Positions 1-13,500 of a stretch of DNA of 64,000 nt are shown here, piece after piece (position 1 is the stretch's first letter; each line of letters opens with the position of its first letter). Below the pieces are notes generated by a model. That model was not told where the DNA came from. It did not search any database and saw nothing but the letters and a program-made list of their open reading frames with translations. The position numbers and the translations under genes were made by a program. This DNA comes from Callaeas wilsoni (lineage: Eukaryota > Chordata > Aves > Passeriformes > Callaeidae): NCBI GenBank assembly GCA_013398955.1, contig VWPU01014016.1:62001-126000 (forward strand), written 5' to 3'.

Positions 1-1861
1 CTTCTGCAGCTGGATGAAAGCAGCCCAGGTAGCTGTCAGGAGGGACCGTGGCAGTATCAGTCCACTCGGATGTCATGAGCAGGCTTAGGAGGTCAACACA
101 AGACTGCCTAGGTTTAAATGCTGACACACATTTCTCTGTCACCTTTTCCTCAGGGGAATGCTGCTGCATTTCATCACCTTCTAATTCTTGTATAGCTTTC
201 TTCTTTTCAAAGTTAACAATTTAGGGATTATTCCTGGACATGCTGCTGAGATCATGTCCTTTTCTGAAGGCCTATTGAATCTAACGTGCAAAGCAAAACA
301 AATGCTCTGCATCTAATGCACAGAGCAAATCCCTGAGGCAAGCTGAAGTATCTTAATAGAGAATTAAATTTCTTCTTAAGATTTTTATGAAAAGGCCAAA
401 AGCTACTCAAAGTTAAAGGAGATTTTCAGGGAGCCCCCAAGGCATTGTTTCATCCCCATGCTATCCTGCCATAAGTTTTCCTCATAACTCCTCACAGACT
501 GCAAGAGGCTTCACAAGACAGTGTTCTGTCCATGCACAGCCACAGTGAACTGTTATTGAACAGTAGCAGATATTGAACTGACCAGAACTGCCTGGACAAC
601 AGTAAAGCAGGAGCACACTTTTTCTCTTTGCTCACAGAGACTATTCAAATACATATTTCATGGTCACAGACATGACCTTTCCTGGACTCTGATGACTGAT
701 TTCAGCTGCTGATATGTCTGTTTGACAGGAAAGTCAGCTGTCAATAAACAAACAAACTGGAGCTGTGTGGGTGCCAGGCTGCACAGCAGTTACAGGAAAT
801 GTGCAAGAAATCATCTTTCAGCATCTGTGTTCAGCCTAGACAGGACAGCTTGGACATTCTAACCAGACAGTGGCAAATTCCTGAGCTAAGTTATGTGCTT
901 GATCATATCATGGTTGCTTTAAATTGGCTTTTTCATCAACTATTTCATCAAAATACTGAATTGATAATTTTAGCGAAATCACAAAACCAAAATAACATAG
1001 TACCTATTGTAGATAATTTCTTGTAGACCTAGCCTGCAGCATTCTTTATTTATACACATTGGCTAAAAATAAAGTAAATTGAGTTTAAACTTCACAGTGG
1101 CAATGCTCTGTGAAACTTAGACTTAATCTAGTGCTGCAATCATACAATATATGTAAGCAATGCATTCCAGTCCTCTTAGATAGGGTTTGTTATATTTCAA
1201 ATATTTCAGAATATGTAAACAAATGCTTAATGTCTGTCTATTTTTTCAATTTAAAAAAGAAAATGGGCCCACAAAACCCAGAGATTTCAGAAAGATTCTG
1301 AAAAGTGTCAAAGCCTCAGAAGATGAAATATGACTAAAAAATAACGCAGAGTTTGTACATCATTGAAATAACAAAATGGTGTATTACACTTACCTGGCTC
1401 ATTCAGCACATGAAGTTTGGATACTAACGGCAAGGAGAAAACATTGTTCAAACTTTGGAAAAAGACACTGTGAAAAAAAAACCTCAATGAATCAATGAAA
1501 AACATTCCAATAGCTTGAATTGTCTGAGACAGCCACCTTTGGCTGCCTTTCTGGCTGATAGAGAGAAACAGAGATTTCAAAGGATTATTAATCTTCTCTT
1601 AAACAACAAAAATACACCTGTGAACATGATCCAAAAAACCTCTCACATACTTTAAGGAGCATTTATGGCAACCAACTCTGCAGTACATGTTCCCCTATGG
1701 ACTTCTAAAATTTGGGAAGATAAATACCATCCCAGTTTTACTGGATATGTTACATTTGAGCATAGTCTACAAGTGTTTAGATGGAGCTATGAACATCATC
1801 AAAGAAAACAGGAAAAAAACCTGAAGAGAAATGAGATTGAACATCTGCTTTACAGCACAGA
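1..1861. other. Gene-free AT-rich sequence
   Basis: I see no gene, repeat family or RNA in this stretch. The open frames are at most 90 codons, have no recognisable motif and overlap on both strands as expected by chance. Confidence 0.6.
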
Positions 1862-3165
1862 ATAGATCTCAGAGTCTTAGAGTTTGGAAGGCACCTTTGA
1901 AGACTGCCCAAGCAGGGGTAGCTGCAGCAGCACTCAGGCCACATCCAGTCAGGTTTCAAGTATTTCCAAGGATGCAGATTCCAGCATATCTCCGGCTAGC
2001 CTGTGCAGTTCACACAAGGGTCAATCCCACTGTCTATGTCTTTAACAAAGATGTTGAATAGTGCTGGTCTGTTACAAATGGATGTGAGAGTTTAGATGAG
2101 TCCTTGCCTTTTGCCCAGGCCTCCAGAAGCAGGCAGCAGCTTAATTGGTGTGGCCAGCACCTCAAAACGCACTTTTGTTCACAAGTTCTTTAATAATGGC
2201 TGTTTTGGTATATTTTAGAATGAATTATTTATTCAATAGACACAAAACTAACAGACATAAGACTTAAACTATATACTACACAGGCATAAGAACAAAAAGA
2301 AACTACTAGTAGGTATATACAGCACGAGGTTAAAGGTACCATTAATTTTACAGCTAGCAAAGAAATAATATAACTTAGGATCCAATGTATCTTACCATCC
2401 AATTGTTGGTGGGGCACACATCGAGATCCTTTCCCTCAATTCCCAGGAAAGTAACTGCGGAAGCTGCATCCAAACTCTGGGGAGGAGACCCCCACACTCT
2501 CAGGGTGTGTGTAGAAGGTTTCTGCCTCCATGATAACTCGTGTGTCTTTTATAATGTGTAAAACAGTGTCTCTCAGTCAAGAATATTTCTTTTCTCTCTT
2601 TCCACATCTGCTCTCCAGACTAAGACCTTGATTCTTAGCTGGGGTTTGAGCCCTTTTGGCACCAGGGATGACCCTTGCTGGGCCTTTCAGTCCCTGGGCT
2701 GTCTCTTCCATATCTGCACCAGCTATCTGTGGTACAGAGGGGGAGGATACGTCCTGCCACACGGTCCCAGTACCGACCCCTGAAGAACACCAGTCATCAC
2801 TGCTTCCCACTTTGACACCAAGACATTGACCGTGACTCTCTCTGGAGTGTGACCATCCAGCAGATTCCTCACCCACTGAGTGGTCCACCCACCAAAGCCA
2901 CGTCTCCAGTTTTGAGACAAGGACGTCACATGAGACAGTCCCAAATACTCCAGGTAGATCACGTCATTCGTTCCCTCTAACCACCTCGTCAGAGAAGGCC
3001 ACCAGATTTGTCAGGCATGATTTGCTGTTAGTGAAGCCGTGTTGGCCATCACCAATCACCTCGTTTTCCATATGTTTTGGCACAGCTTCCAGGAGAATCT
3101 GCTCTATGATCTTGCCAGGCACTACGGCGAGATTGACTTGCCTGTATTTCCCACATTTTATTACA
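1862..3165 (-). mobile_element. CR1 LINE 3' fragment (split by an LTR)
   Basis: This is a truncated CR1 non-LTR retrotransposon on the minus strand, in two blocks (1862-2069 and 2762-3165). Read on the minus strand, the right block keeps degenerate reverse-transcriptase-region signatures, including a WVRNLLDG-like stretch and then QGSVLGP. The frame is broken and no full ORF2 remains. The two blocks join cleanly across the LTR, since the consensus continues from 'gtgctggtc' directly into 'ccagtaccgacccctg'. This shows the LTR is a later insertion. The CR1 assignment is from recalled consensus, not a search. Confidence 0.85.
2070..2761 (-). mobile_element. Solo LTR of an endogenous retrovirus, inserted in CR1
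   Basis: A 692-bp element with LTR ends: on the minus strand it starts TGTGGCAG and ends GTAACA. It is flanked by a probable 5-bp target-site duplication with one mismatch (TGGTC / CGGTC). On the minus strand it has a TATAAAAG box (plus-strand 2546-2553) and an AATAAA polyadenylation signal (near 2228-2233), in the right order for U3-R-U5. No retroviral coding sequence adjoins it, so it is a solo LTR. A second copy of the same family lies at the right edge of the window. It could drive or terminate transcripts, but nothing here shows that it does. I cannot name the family. Confidence 0.8.
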
Positions 3166-4400
3166 CATCCTAAGACTTAATTTTTTTGTGCAGACCAAGG
3201 ACAGGCAGACTTACATTTTTTAAGAGTGTTTTAAAACACCAGAAGACTAGGCTGTCGTCTTGCAGATCTCCTTTTGTGCAAAGAGGTTTTTTTCCCTCTC
3301 CTGTGATCCATAGACTTCCCAGAACATTTATATTGGGGGATGAGGATGATAGATGGACTTTCCATTGCTGACAAGTTCCCCAGTCTGTCTTGGTCTTGGG
3401 TCAGCATTCAGAACTGGAGAGTCTGCTGAGGAACTGAAGAGGCCACAGAGCACCCTAGGTCCAGGCAGATGGTGACCTCCCTACCTCCTAATTATGTGTT
3501 AAGTAATGTTAAAAATTGAAGCCCTTTGATGTTCTTTTCCTTCCTGCAATTTTACCAATACAATCTCTGTCACCACCACTGGATAGTTCCCCAATTAAGG
3601 ACTGAACCAGCTGAGGAACTGGCCTTTAGCAAGTAGTCTTACATTGTAACCAAATGCGCTGTCTTAGTACAGAAAACATGCAAATCAGAACTAAACTGAA
3701 TTTATAAATTCCCTTTCTGGAATGAGGAATTTCCTATATTTGTGCACCCTTCAAAGAGTTTCCATTCAGAAGTCTTTATTTTTATCACCCCTGACATTCT
3801 TTCCTTCCTTTCCTGGGTTTTATTTGTAAATGTGTTCTTAATTATAAGAAAAAAACATTGCCACACATAAGCTATGCAGCCTATTGAAATCACAGCTGCT
3901 CCAACAGAGAGGCACTGGAGTTTCTAGCACAAGTATGAGAGGCAGGAGTATGTATGTCCACACCAAATTCCCCTCCTGCAAATTAGAAATTATTTATGAA
4001 CCTTTTTTAATATGTCCATTTTATTGCCAAAGTGAACCAAAATATAAAACATGAAATCAAGGACAGGCTGAAACAGAGTGAGGTCTGCATACCAGAGCAG
4101 TCATAAATTTTTCAACATGTGGTTTCAAATGTATCTACAACTATATTACAGTTATATTTTAAAAGTATTTTTATTTAATATTTTTTTTCAAGCTTGCTCC
4201 ATTTTTTAAATTTCTACAGAGTATTGTATTTAATTTCCTGGCTCGAGCATAATTTGCAATAAAGGTATGAAACACTATGTCTTAAGACACTATAAAAAAT
4301 GAATTGGTCTTCCTTCCTGGATTTTTTTTATTTTATTCTAGTCATAGTTACCTAACAGAACAAAGAAATCAAATAGTTTGCATGTAGAATCTGTATTAAA
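3166..4400. other. Gene-free stretch
   Basis: No coding, RNA or repeat signal is visible beyond AT-rich sequence. Open frames are 60-75 codons and uninformative. Confidence 0.5.
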
Positions 4401-4570
4401 ATCATACATTCATATAATGGTTTGGGTTGGAAGGATCGGTTCTTCGTAATTCCAGGAACACTATAAGCTGTGCTTTGCATGGGGATCAGCCAAGATTTTG
4501 TCCAGTTTTTGCTTCTTAAAATGCCATGTATTGGGCATACCCACTCTGTGAACAGCTCCTCTGTGGGACT
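4401..4570 (-). mobile_element. CR1 3'-end fragment
   Basis: The plus strand reads 'ataatggtttgggttggaag', the reverse complement of the CR1 3' end. It continues with diverged CR1 sequence ('tgtccagtttttgcttcttaaaatg', then 'cactctgtgaacagc'). This is an old, short, 5'-truncated copy. The right boundary is approximate. Confidence 0.6.
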
Positions 4571-5750
4571 CACTCAGATCTAGTCAATGCTCCTTCTAGA
4601 ATAATTGCTGTTTGTTAGTAAACTATATGTTGGTAACTATCTGTGTTTTGATTTTATTCATATATTGCAGCATTAACTTTTTTTCACCTGACACCTTGCT
4701 TTACCTACCTTTGTTTTTCTCTTGTACATCTCATGTACATTTAGCCTTTCCCTTTCTCCTCTTCTCCTTCCTTCAGCATCAGTGAATCATGACCCAAAGG
4801 TGCCATTCCACAAGCATCCTCTCTTTTTAATTCCTCTCTGCTCTCTCTCCAAATCCTTTGAGTCTCGGGCCCAGCTTGACTCAAGCAGCTTTGCTGTAGT
4901 TTACCATCTATGTCCCTCAGGCATCCCACATGCCACTCTGCCATGACCTGTACTGGTCAAACACAAACTAAAAGACCTCAAGTCCTAGAGGACTTAAGGA
5001 TGATCTTTACAACAAAAATCATCACAGACAAATGGGGGAGTGAGAGAACCAGTAAGGCAATCTGGTGATGATAGGGAGTGGGCTTAGCACAAACTCCAGT
5101 TATTATCAATCTTGCTGTAGACTGCCTGGGAAAGATAGTTCTTATGGAGAGATTTAGAAATGTAGATTTCACTAAATGACTACTGTACTTAACAAACATA
5201 AATTTTTCAATGGTGCACTAGGTTGTATCTAAATATACAGCAAGTATAAAAAGTAGTGTGGGGTGAAGATGGACAAGGCAACTCTTAGTTTTAGCCATAT
5301 TAATTTTTACTTTTCTTAAGACAGATCTTTGCAACCATTTTATTACTATCATTCTCCTGTAGTTTTCTGGTTTCTGTTCTTGCAACAGATATCCTTTCTG
5401 CCCAAATCTATCTTGGTATCTATCAGGTGTATATCAGTTGCATCTGAAAGATCAAAACCTCTTTTTGCACATAGAACTCTCTTCACCTAAACATAATTTC
5501 ACACCAGTTCAAGATTCTTCCTATGTAGATACAAATGCAAAATAGTAGCCTCACATTATAGACTGTTTCAGGCAGGGAACACATTTGTGAGATTTTATGA
5601 AGTGCAGAAAACACTTTGGACAGCTTAAAAAACTTCTGCAATCAGGAAGAGAATTGTCACTGAAGACAGTAATTTAGGACTGCAAGCAGGATGGTAGGGG
5701 GAGCAAGACGGAAAAAAAGTTATTTCATTTTTAAGAGCAATAGCAACCTC

Positions 5751-5837
5751 CAAGTCGATAATTTCCTGGCAGTTAATGACCAGACGGACCAAGATCTCCT
5801 CCAGATGGCCATTAACTGCCAGGAAATAGTCAACTTG
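5751..5837. other. 87-nt fold-back hairpin
   Basis: An imperfect inverted repeat of 38-nt arms surrounds a short loop. The core is a perfect 18-bp match: 5761-5778 (atttcctggcagttaatg) pairs with 5810-5827. The arms continue outward and inward with about seven mismatches, some of them G-U compatible in RNA. The size and pairing resemble a pre-miRNA, but a fossil MITE-type fold-back element would look the same. No terminal target-site duplication was evident. Confidence 0.5.
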
Positions 5838-6781
5838 TTGGCCATTAGTGCTTAAAACACCGTTAGGGTACTGCTCTTCATTAGTTATATTCACATGATG
5901 TTACTATTCACTAAGGATATGAATTCAGCGGAAACTCTTAGTTTTAATAGACAACAGAACAAAAATAGAGCTGAAATAGACAGATAGTTTAAGCAGGGCT
6001 GTATTGCTGCTGGAACTGTAAGAATGTGATGCTCATACAAATCACTGTCAGCAGCGTAAGCTCCACACACTAATCCACTTATGTGCCTTCTCTTATGTCC
6101 TGAAGGGACCACCCCGAGGGGTGAAAGGTTAGTCTCCATGCCAAATCAGCTAATGGTTTCCCTGCTAAGATGTCCCAAAAGTATGTGACTGTTGAGATTA
6201 GATTACCTGACCAGTATTAGGAAGACTAAGAGAAAAATTCCAAGTGTAGAAAGCACAACCATTTTGTTTTATGGTGTAGACACACACGTACGATTGTTCC
6301 AAGTAATCTCCAAACACTGTAGTTTGCTATAGTTTATATATCATTTACCACATAGACTAAACTATACTATAGTTAATATATATTATGTTATAGTTTATAT
6401 GTAATTTACATGATTTATGTACAGTTTCCTATGAACCATAGTTAACAGAATCGTGTGCTGTATATACATATAACTACTCTGGCTATTTACAGAGCTGTGT
6501 AGTAAGTTTAACTGATGAACTCACAAATAACTAGAGCCTTATTTATGATAAAATCTCCAAAGTTAAAGCTGGATTAACCCATCTTTGAAAATACTTTTTA
6601 TGAGTTTTTATATGTATGTGAACAAATGTATGAACATCTATGAACTCAAAAAGGAACAATTTGTGAACTTATTAATTCATTATGGGAAAATAGCTGTTAA
6701 TGTCCCTAGACCAAGATAACTAAAGTGTAGCAGGATTAAGGTTATCTGTCTTCAAAAACACCAAGTGAACATACCTAGAGC

Positions 6782-6840
6782 TTTAGTTTTACTAGTTTTA
6801 GTTTACTAACTAGTAAACTAGTTTAGTTTTACTAGTTTTA
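6782..6840. repeat. Palindrome between 19-bp direct repeats
   Basis: Two perfect copies of a 19-bp AT-rich sequence (6782-6800 and 6822-6840) flank and partly overlap a near-perfect palindrome. Its 10-bp arms are tagtttacta / tagtaaacta, with a 2-base spacer (6799-6820). Confidence 0.8.
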
Positions 6841-7460
6841 ACAACAAACACAAATATTCCTCCGTCATCAGCCAATCCTTTTCTCAAGAAGAAAGTAAGA
6901 ACAGTCTCACCATATCTTTGCCAAGTTTAGTTAGTATTTTCACAACACATTTTACACAAAGGGCATAATAAACCTTAACTTGGAAAGAGAAAGCTAGTGA
7001 AGAACTCGTGGGATTTCCTGCAAAACAAAACACTGCCGATTGCTCATTTGGTGCTGCGGCTACAAGGCTTTCCCCCTACAAGGTTGATGCTGCAGCCAAG
7101 CTTGCCCATTTTGAGAGTTCTGCTACGTTACACTGTGAGAGACAAAATTTATTATAACACTCAGGTATTCTCTAGAGGAGCTGCCACCAAAGATTTCTTA
7201 CCTGCACACCATGAACTGCATTTTCCCTTACTATCCTGAATATGCTAAAATACATTCCCAACAGATGCACAAACAAGCTAAAAGTTTGGAGAGGCCTTGT
7301 TTGACTGTATCAAAGCTGTCTTCTTGGAAAAGAGAAGAACTTTTTTTTATTAATGTCTTCCTTTTTCCTGTATTATTTTACAACAGTAAATTATGTTTGT
7401 ATTACGTTTGCAGATGTCTTCCTAGGGAAGGGATGCAACTAATAAAAATAAGCCAATACA

Positions 7461-7516
7461 TTAAAAAAAACAAAAGCAAAAATAAAAAGAAAACCAACAA
7501 AACTAAACTAAACTAA
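7461..7516 (+). repeat. A-rich low-complexity tract
   Basis: A-rich sequence passes into AACTA pentamers at its right end. It could be the degraded poly(A) tail of a retroposon, but I see no recognisable element on its left. Confidence 0.5.
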
Positions 7517-10500
7517 AGGTAGAAAAATGAATATCCCCAGAAATGCCGAAGATTCTTAGGTGCTTTCTGAAGCACAGAAAAACACAAGAAAGAAATTCCC
7601 GAAAAAGGAATCATTCTAAAAGTGCCTGAAAACAGATGGTTTATGAAGAAGGAGTGAAGGAGTCTGTAGTAATGAGAACATGTGTAAATTAGTAGTTCTG
7701 GATACAACTGTTGTAAGGTCTTAAACTAATCCATCAATTTACGAGGAACTGAAAGTGTGCACAGACAGCTGAGGCTGGCAAGCAGGCTGGGTAGTCACTG
7801 AGTGTAATCTTAGCACTTTAATTTAACTTCTGTCAAGATGCCTCGCTTCACAGACGTCCGGAAAAAAACATGGTGTGGCCACAGTACACATCTGTAGCCC
7901 AGGGAGGTATTAACACAACACTTGGCTGAACTCAGCAGCCCAGGGTGAACAGCGGAATCCAGGTTGCCTGTTTCAGAGGGAGCTGCCCCTCAGCACAAGA
8001 GAGAAAGTCATGGATAACGTTCTTGGAGCAAAATAAATCCGTTGGAGAGGAAAGGCTTTCTGTTATTCCAGGCACTCTACATTGGTGTGCTGATATCAAA
8101 ATAATTTCTAACAAGCTCAGAAGAGGCTTCTGAATGTCCTATATAGCAGTGACTTATCATGCCCGGATGTACAACACAAGCTTTCATTTAGCAACTTTTT
8201 CTAGTGATTTGTACGCTTTTCTTCTCTTAGTGCCCGGCCAGGCCTGTTCTGGTGAACAATCAGATGGTTTTCCCACTACTTGATTATCTCACCCCGTTTT
8301 CAGCAAACAGTAGTGCCTGTCAGTTACAGGGTACAGATCTCTTACAGAGTTCACTGCAAAGAATTAGAAAGTGCTCCAGTTTGCACAGGCAATAGCAATG
8401 CCAGAAACTTAATTTTTATAATGAGGAATCATGACTTAATTTCCAACTTTTAACACGTTAGACACAGTGCAGTCTTGTTGTATCTGAATGTCACCTGCCT
8501 GAGGCAGGCAGTGCACACAGAACATTCTCTTCCTCTGTTGATGGCAAAATATCTACTGACATCAGAAGGGCCAGAATTTCACCCCAAAATTTTTCTGATA
8601 AAGTAATTTGTATCATTAGAAATCATAACATGAAAAAAAAACCCTAACAACAATATTTCCTCAACTGATTTTATTGACAATAATGTAAAACATTGATTCG
8701 TGTGTAGAGTTGTTGTGTAACTGAATATCCCTTCAAGAAAGCCTATGTGAGGATATTTTACAAAATAGCAAGATGCAATGATAGTGCAGTAAAACAGTTC
8801 TTCTGAAAAGAGAACTGTGGACAGCATCAGGAGATCAGTTTCCATATCCAGCCTTTCTGCCAATTATCTCATTGGGTAGACCCTGCCTTATCTAATAATT
8901 GACCTAATAATTGATGTAGTGTCCCTCATTTACCTCCTTTTTTGTGATTTTTCCAATTATTTTTTCCCGTTGCTGGCTCAAGATATGGGAAAGACAAACA
9001 AATTGTAAAAAAAAAGCAGAAAGTTTCCTCCCTTTTTTGCTAGGGAGGGAAGAAAACCCAGGAAAAACATCCCAACCCTACCACATGGACCTACTACGTC
9101 TTTGCCAGAGGGCAGTAAATGTCAACACTGTAGTATATTTCCTGTTTTGAAAATGAACCAGTTTACTTCAGAACTATTAAACGTCCCAGCAGTGGTAACC
9201 CCTTCCTGTCTGTTGTCTTTCTGTTGGGCAGATCTCTTAAATCATCCAAGGCTGCTGCCTGCTAGAGACAGAGTCCTGACCAAACGAAACTGCCCCTGCA
9301 GTCAGATTTCTGCAATAGGGCTACGCTTTGATCAGAGCCCTCCTTCTTTCCCCAAGGATGAGTTAACCTCATAAAAATGCGTATCCTGCCCAAATGTTTG
9401 TTTGCTCTCATTTATTCCTTTCTTAATACTACCAGCAAGATTGCTGAACAAACAAACTACTGAGCCTGGATAAAAATACCCACCCTCCAGTGGCCATTTG
9501 TCAAAGGTGGTCAGGGCCATGCCACAGTTCATGCTCTAATTGTAGGCTGGGCGGCTGCTGTTTTTCTTGCATTGGTTCAAAGACACCCATTGACAACAAG
9601 CATCTGGCCTTGGAAAGGGAGCAGGGATGTGAAATCTGAGCAGTATAAGCAGACACAAGTCTGAGGGGTTTTTAAAACTATATCTACAAATTCTTCTCTG
9701 CTCTGCCCCAGTATCTATAATATAATTCTTACTGAGAGCAAACACATGAATGTAACCAGAACTGCCTACAACTACAGGTTTTGCTTGACACCAGCTGAAT
9801 TTAGATCTGATTGTGCAGATTCCTGCCCTTATCTGCACCCCACTCATCAGCATCCAGGGCACTGCGGAGCAAGACAGGGAAGGGTCATGCATAAAAGAGC
9901 TTGGTGAAACATCATAGTCGTATTCTCTATTTCATAATAAAGTGCAATAGATGAAGTTGCATGGACCATGACCATCTGAGAGGTATGCAGCCAAAGTGAT
10001 TTTCCTCAAAGTCAAAACAAATTATCTGGCAGACGGTGCAGGAGACAGCCCCGAAATGCTCAGCACACTGTAACTGCACACAGACACTGTCCCCTGATGA
10101 AAGACTGAGGCGTAATGCACCTTATCACTACCTTGGGAAAAAGAAAGGACTATAAAAGAAAAGATATAAGGTGAATGTAATGCAGCCAAGTTAATGCTAT
10201 CTTTGCAGCCTTGCCCACTATTATTTCTTCACTACTTTTACCCCTAGAGGAACTCTATCACAGAACTTATGCTTTCTCTGGCATTTAGGGGTTTAGATTT
10301 TCATTGGCTCTATCAACAGTTCTGGTTTTTTGAGGCTTTTTTGGGGTGAGTAAATAAGAGCAGGAAAGGTACCAACATCACCCAGCCACTGTCAGCTGGA
10401 AATATGCTGCCAGCTTGATCACAAAGATCAAGAGGACTGAGCTGTTTCCACATCCAACCTTTCCCAGAGTTCCTTTCCCGTAGATAAGGACAAACATCAC

Positions 10501-13500
10501 AGCTGCAGAACAATGAGAAGTGTGTGCTTAACCATCATACCTGAGAACCAATGAAAAAATAAAAGGCATCTGATTACAATGTTAGTAGTACATATAGAAA
10601 TGTTACTGAAATACACAGTAAACCTTCTCTTTCCCCCATAAAGGTTAATCTTTACAAAGATAATAGAACCACAGAACCATATATCTCTGCAAAACAAATA
10701 ATAATGAAGGAGCTACATAAGACTGCCTTATGTCGTGCAGCAAGAGTGCCTGAAATGCGCTTATGTCAGAGGTAATGGGATGTTCAGTTTTAGGGAGTTA
10801 TTAACTGAAGCTGGTTAGTTAATAAGCATTAATTCAGTCCTTTGACTGAGACCACAGCCTAAATTGCAGTGGCCTTTTCAACTACAAAAAATGCAAAGGG
10901 CCATGAACACTTGAGTCAAAGCAACAATTATCTTCTGGCACTGAAAGACTCCCATGGCACTTGTGCTGAAAATCTGGCTTTATTCTGTTGGTAACCAATG
11001 GTTGATTCTTATCTTGATTTGCTGAATTCTTTATAAGCTTTAGTCTCTGTGGCCCCCAAAATACTGGCACAACAGTCAGAAAGCAGTTAAGATTTTGTTT
11101 CAGATGGACAAAACAGCATCAGAAGTTTGGCGTTAAATGAAAAATCAAGCTGTCAACACTCTCATGGTAAGGCTACACAACGTGGCAATACTGTCTGCAG
11201 AAGGCAAGGAGCTAGAGAAGGCAGAGTTTCTTTAAACTAATTTTTAGTGGTGTCCAACAAATCCATGAAGAACGTGAGTTCCCAAGCTTCACCTCTTGAT
11301 TTATCAATTGTCATGAGAAATATTTTAAAGTGTGTTCATAGTGGTGGCAACTGCAGCTCCAGTTCTGTGTCCAGGACCTGTGGAAGTGTGTAGGGAAACA
11401 GGTTTCCAGCCCTATCTTACACTTTCATGTGAAGAAGGAGGTGACAGCCAGGCCATGAACCATTCCCTAGCACAGGAAGAAGCATTTGGGGAGCACTTTG
11501 AAGTGACATCTGTAATACTGCCAACATCTGTTCTTAATGTGGAAAGTGACCTGTAGAGTGGTATGTATAAAAATGAGAGCCTGCCTTTCCTCTCTGTTTT
11601 GGCATAGCACAGGATAACACAACTCCTCTTCTGTAGTAACATCAGGAAACAGTTTCTTTTGATCAAAAGCAGTCATATAAAATGCAGACATTTGCATCTG
11701 AACTACTTCCTGAGGTCAACAGGCCTGATTCAGATTGAGCTGCAATGGAAATACAAATTTTAAAGAAAATCCTTATCTTCTCCAGTGATAGCTGAGACCT
11801 TCAAAATCAGGTGAAATAATTCCACTTTCTATGTTTCTGAAAAAGTCATACAGCATCAAGGCCAGAGTCCTCCCATTCAACATCCAACTGTGGTCTTTGA
11901 AACTTCAGTTACATCCCTTTCTTTCCCTTTCTGTAAACATGTACTTGCTCCATCTGGCAAGGAGAACCATAAATCTCCCTTGACTCAACTTGCTATTCTG
12001 GCATTTTTGCAGTAGTTCACACAGATGGGGTGTATTTAGAAAAATGGCAGAAGGAAAACACTTCTGCACACATATAGGTGGAAGTCTCATCTACTAACAG
12101 TATTTCTTCTGTATTAGTCTGTAAATTCATGATGCTGCACATCTTGAACTCAGCTTCACCTTCTGTCTTTCAGCACTGCTTTTACTGTCTCTTTATGACA
12201 GCTTTCATCCAGAAATACAAGGTCAGTGGATGAAAATAATGCAGCAAATACCACCATCACACCAATCTGCCTTACAAAATCTCACTTGCAAAATTAATGC
12301 GAGCCAGCTATCATGAAACAGTCACAGGGACTGAAAACCTCCATGTACGTAAGCAGAGGGTAATGATAAACATCTGAGTACGTAGGTCAGGGGAGACAGC
12401 TAATGGAAGATTGAGGCATCAATGTAAATCTGGTTTTATTTAAAGTATGCATTTATGATTGGGAAGACTAAGGGGATACCACATAAATGTCATTCTTAGA
12501 TGTAATTAAACCAGGAGGAATGTCAACCACCAGCAAGAAGGGAGAAATCCTGCAAAGAGTTTTCATCAAAAGCAGAGGGTGAGAGGTTTGTGAAACCATG
12601 TCTGGGAGAAATATATATCTTGAGGAAAGGAAGGAATCTGAAAGACTGATTCATACAATAAGAAGAGGGAGACAGTTACAGTGGTGCTGAATGGAACAAA
12701 TGGGTGATAAGAACAGCAAAGTAGAGAGCTCTTCCTATTACAGTGTGATTCCCAAAATGACACAAGATGCAACTTGGAGTTTCACATGCAGAGAAGTCTC
12801 CACACAGACACTCCTCCCCTCCCCCCCACCCCCAGTCTGCTCACTGGGACACCGCTGGGCACCAAAATGCTGGGAGAAGAAGGCAATACGAGGAGATGGT
12901 TTCTCCAGGTTCCTCTGGAAAATTATCTGTGTACGCTGTGTTAACTACTCCATGGACACAGCTGAAGCAAAGGCAGACAGGTTGTGAGAGTCTACAGAAG
13001 CAGAGCCTCTTTCAACTTCGTGAACTTTGAGACTGTCTTTCACAGGATTTTCAAAGCCATAAAAATGCACAGAAACCATCTGAGGAGTAAGCCTGTACCT
13101 AAGGCTTCTGCTAGAAATCGTCAGTGATAGAGATAAAATCAATCATTAAAGCCTTTTACACTCTCCATTAAAACGTTCTTATCACTATTGTCATTAGTGA
13201 GAAACTGCTTCTTATAGCAGCTGGGGATCTATGAAATAGCTGGATGCATACAATCAATAATGTCTCAGGAATTTCTTGGAAGTGGAGACAGAAGAAATGA
13301 GGGGCTGAATTCAGACAGACATCTGGATTTTGCACTGCTCTAATCTTTGCATACAAGATGAGCTCTGCTTTTTGATTTACTGTGCCAGTGGCCTGGCGAA
13401 GAACAGGATGCTAACAGGAACATCACAGGAGCATTACATATTCATACGTAAATGCCCAGAGAAGAAAAAAGACTCAAATCTTCTGCCTTGAAGTATTTCA

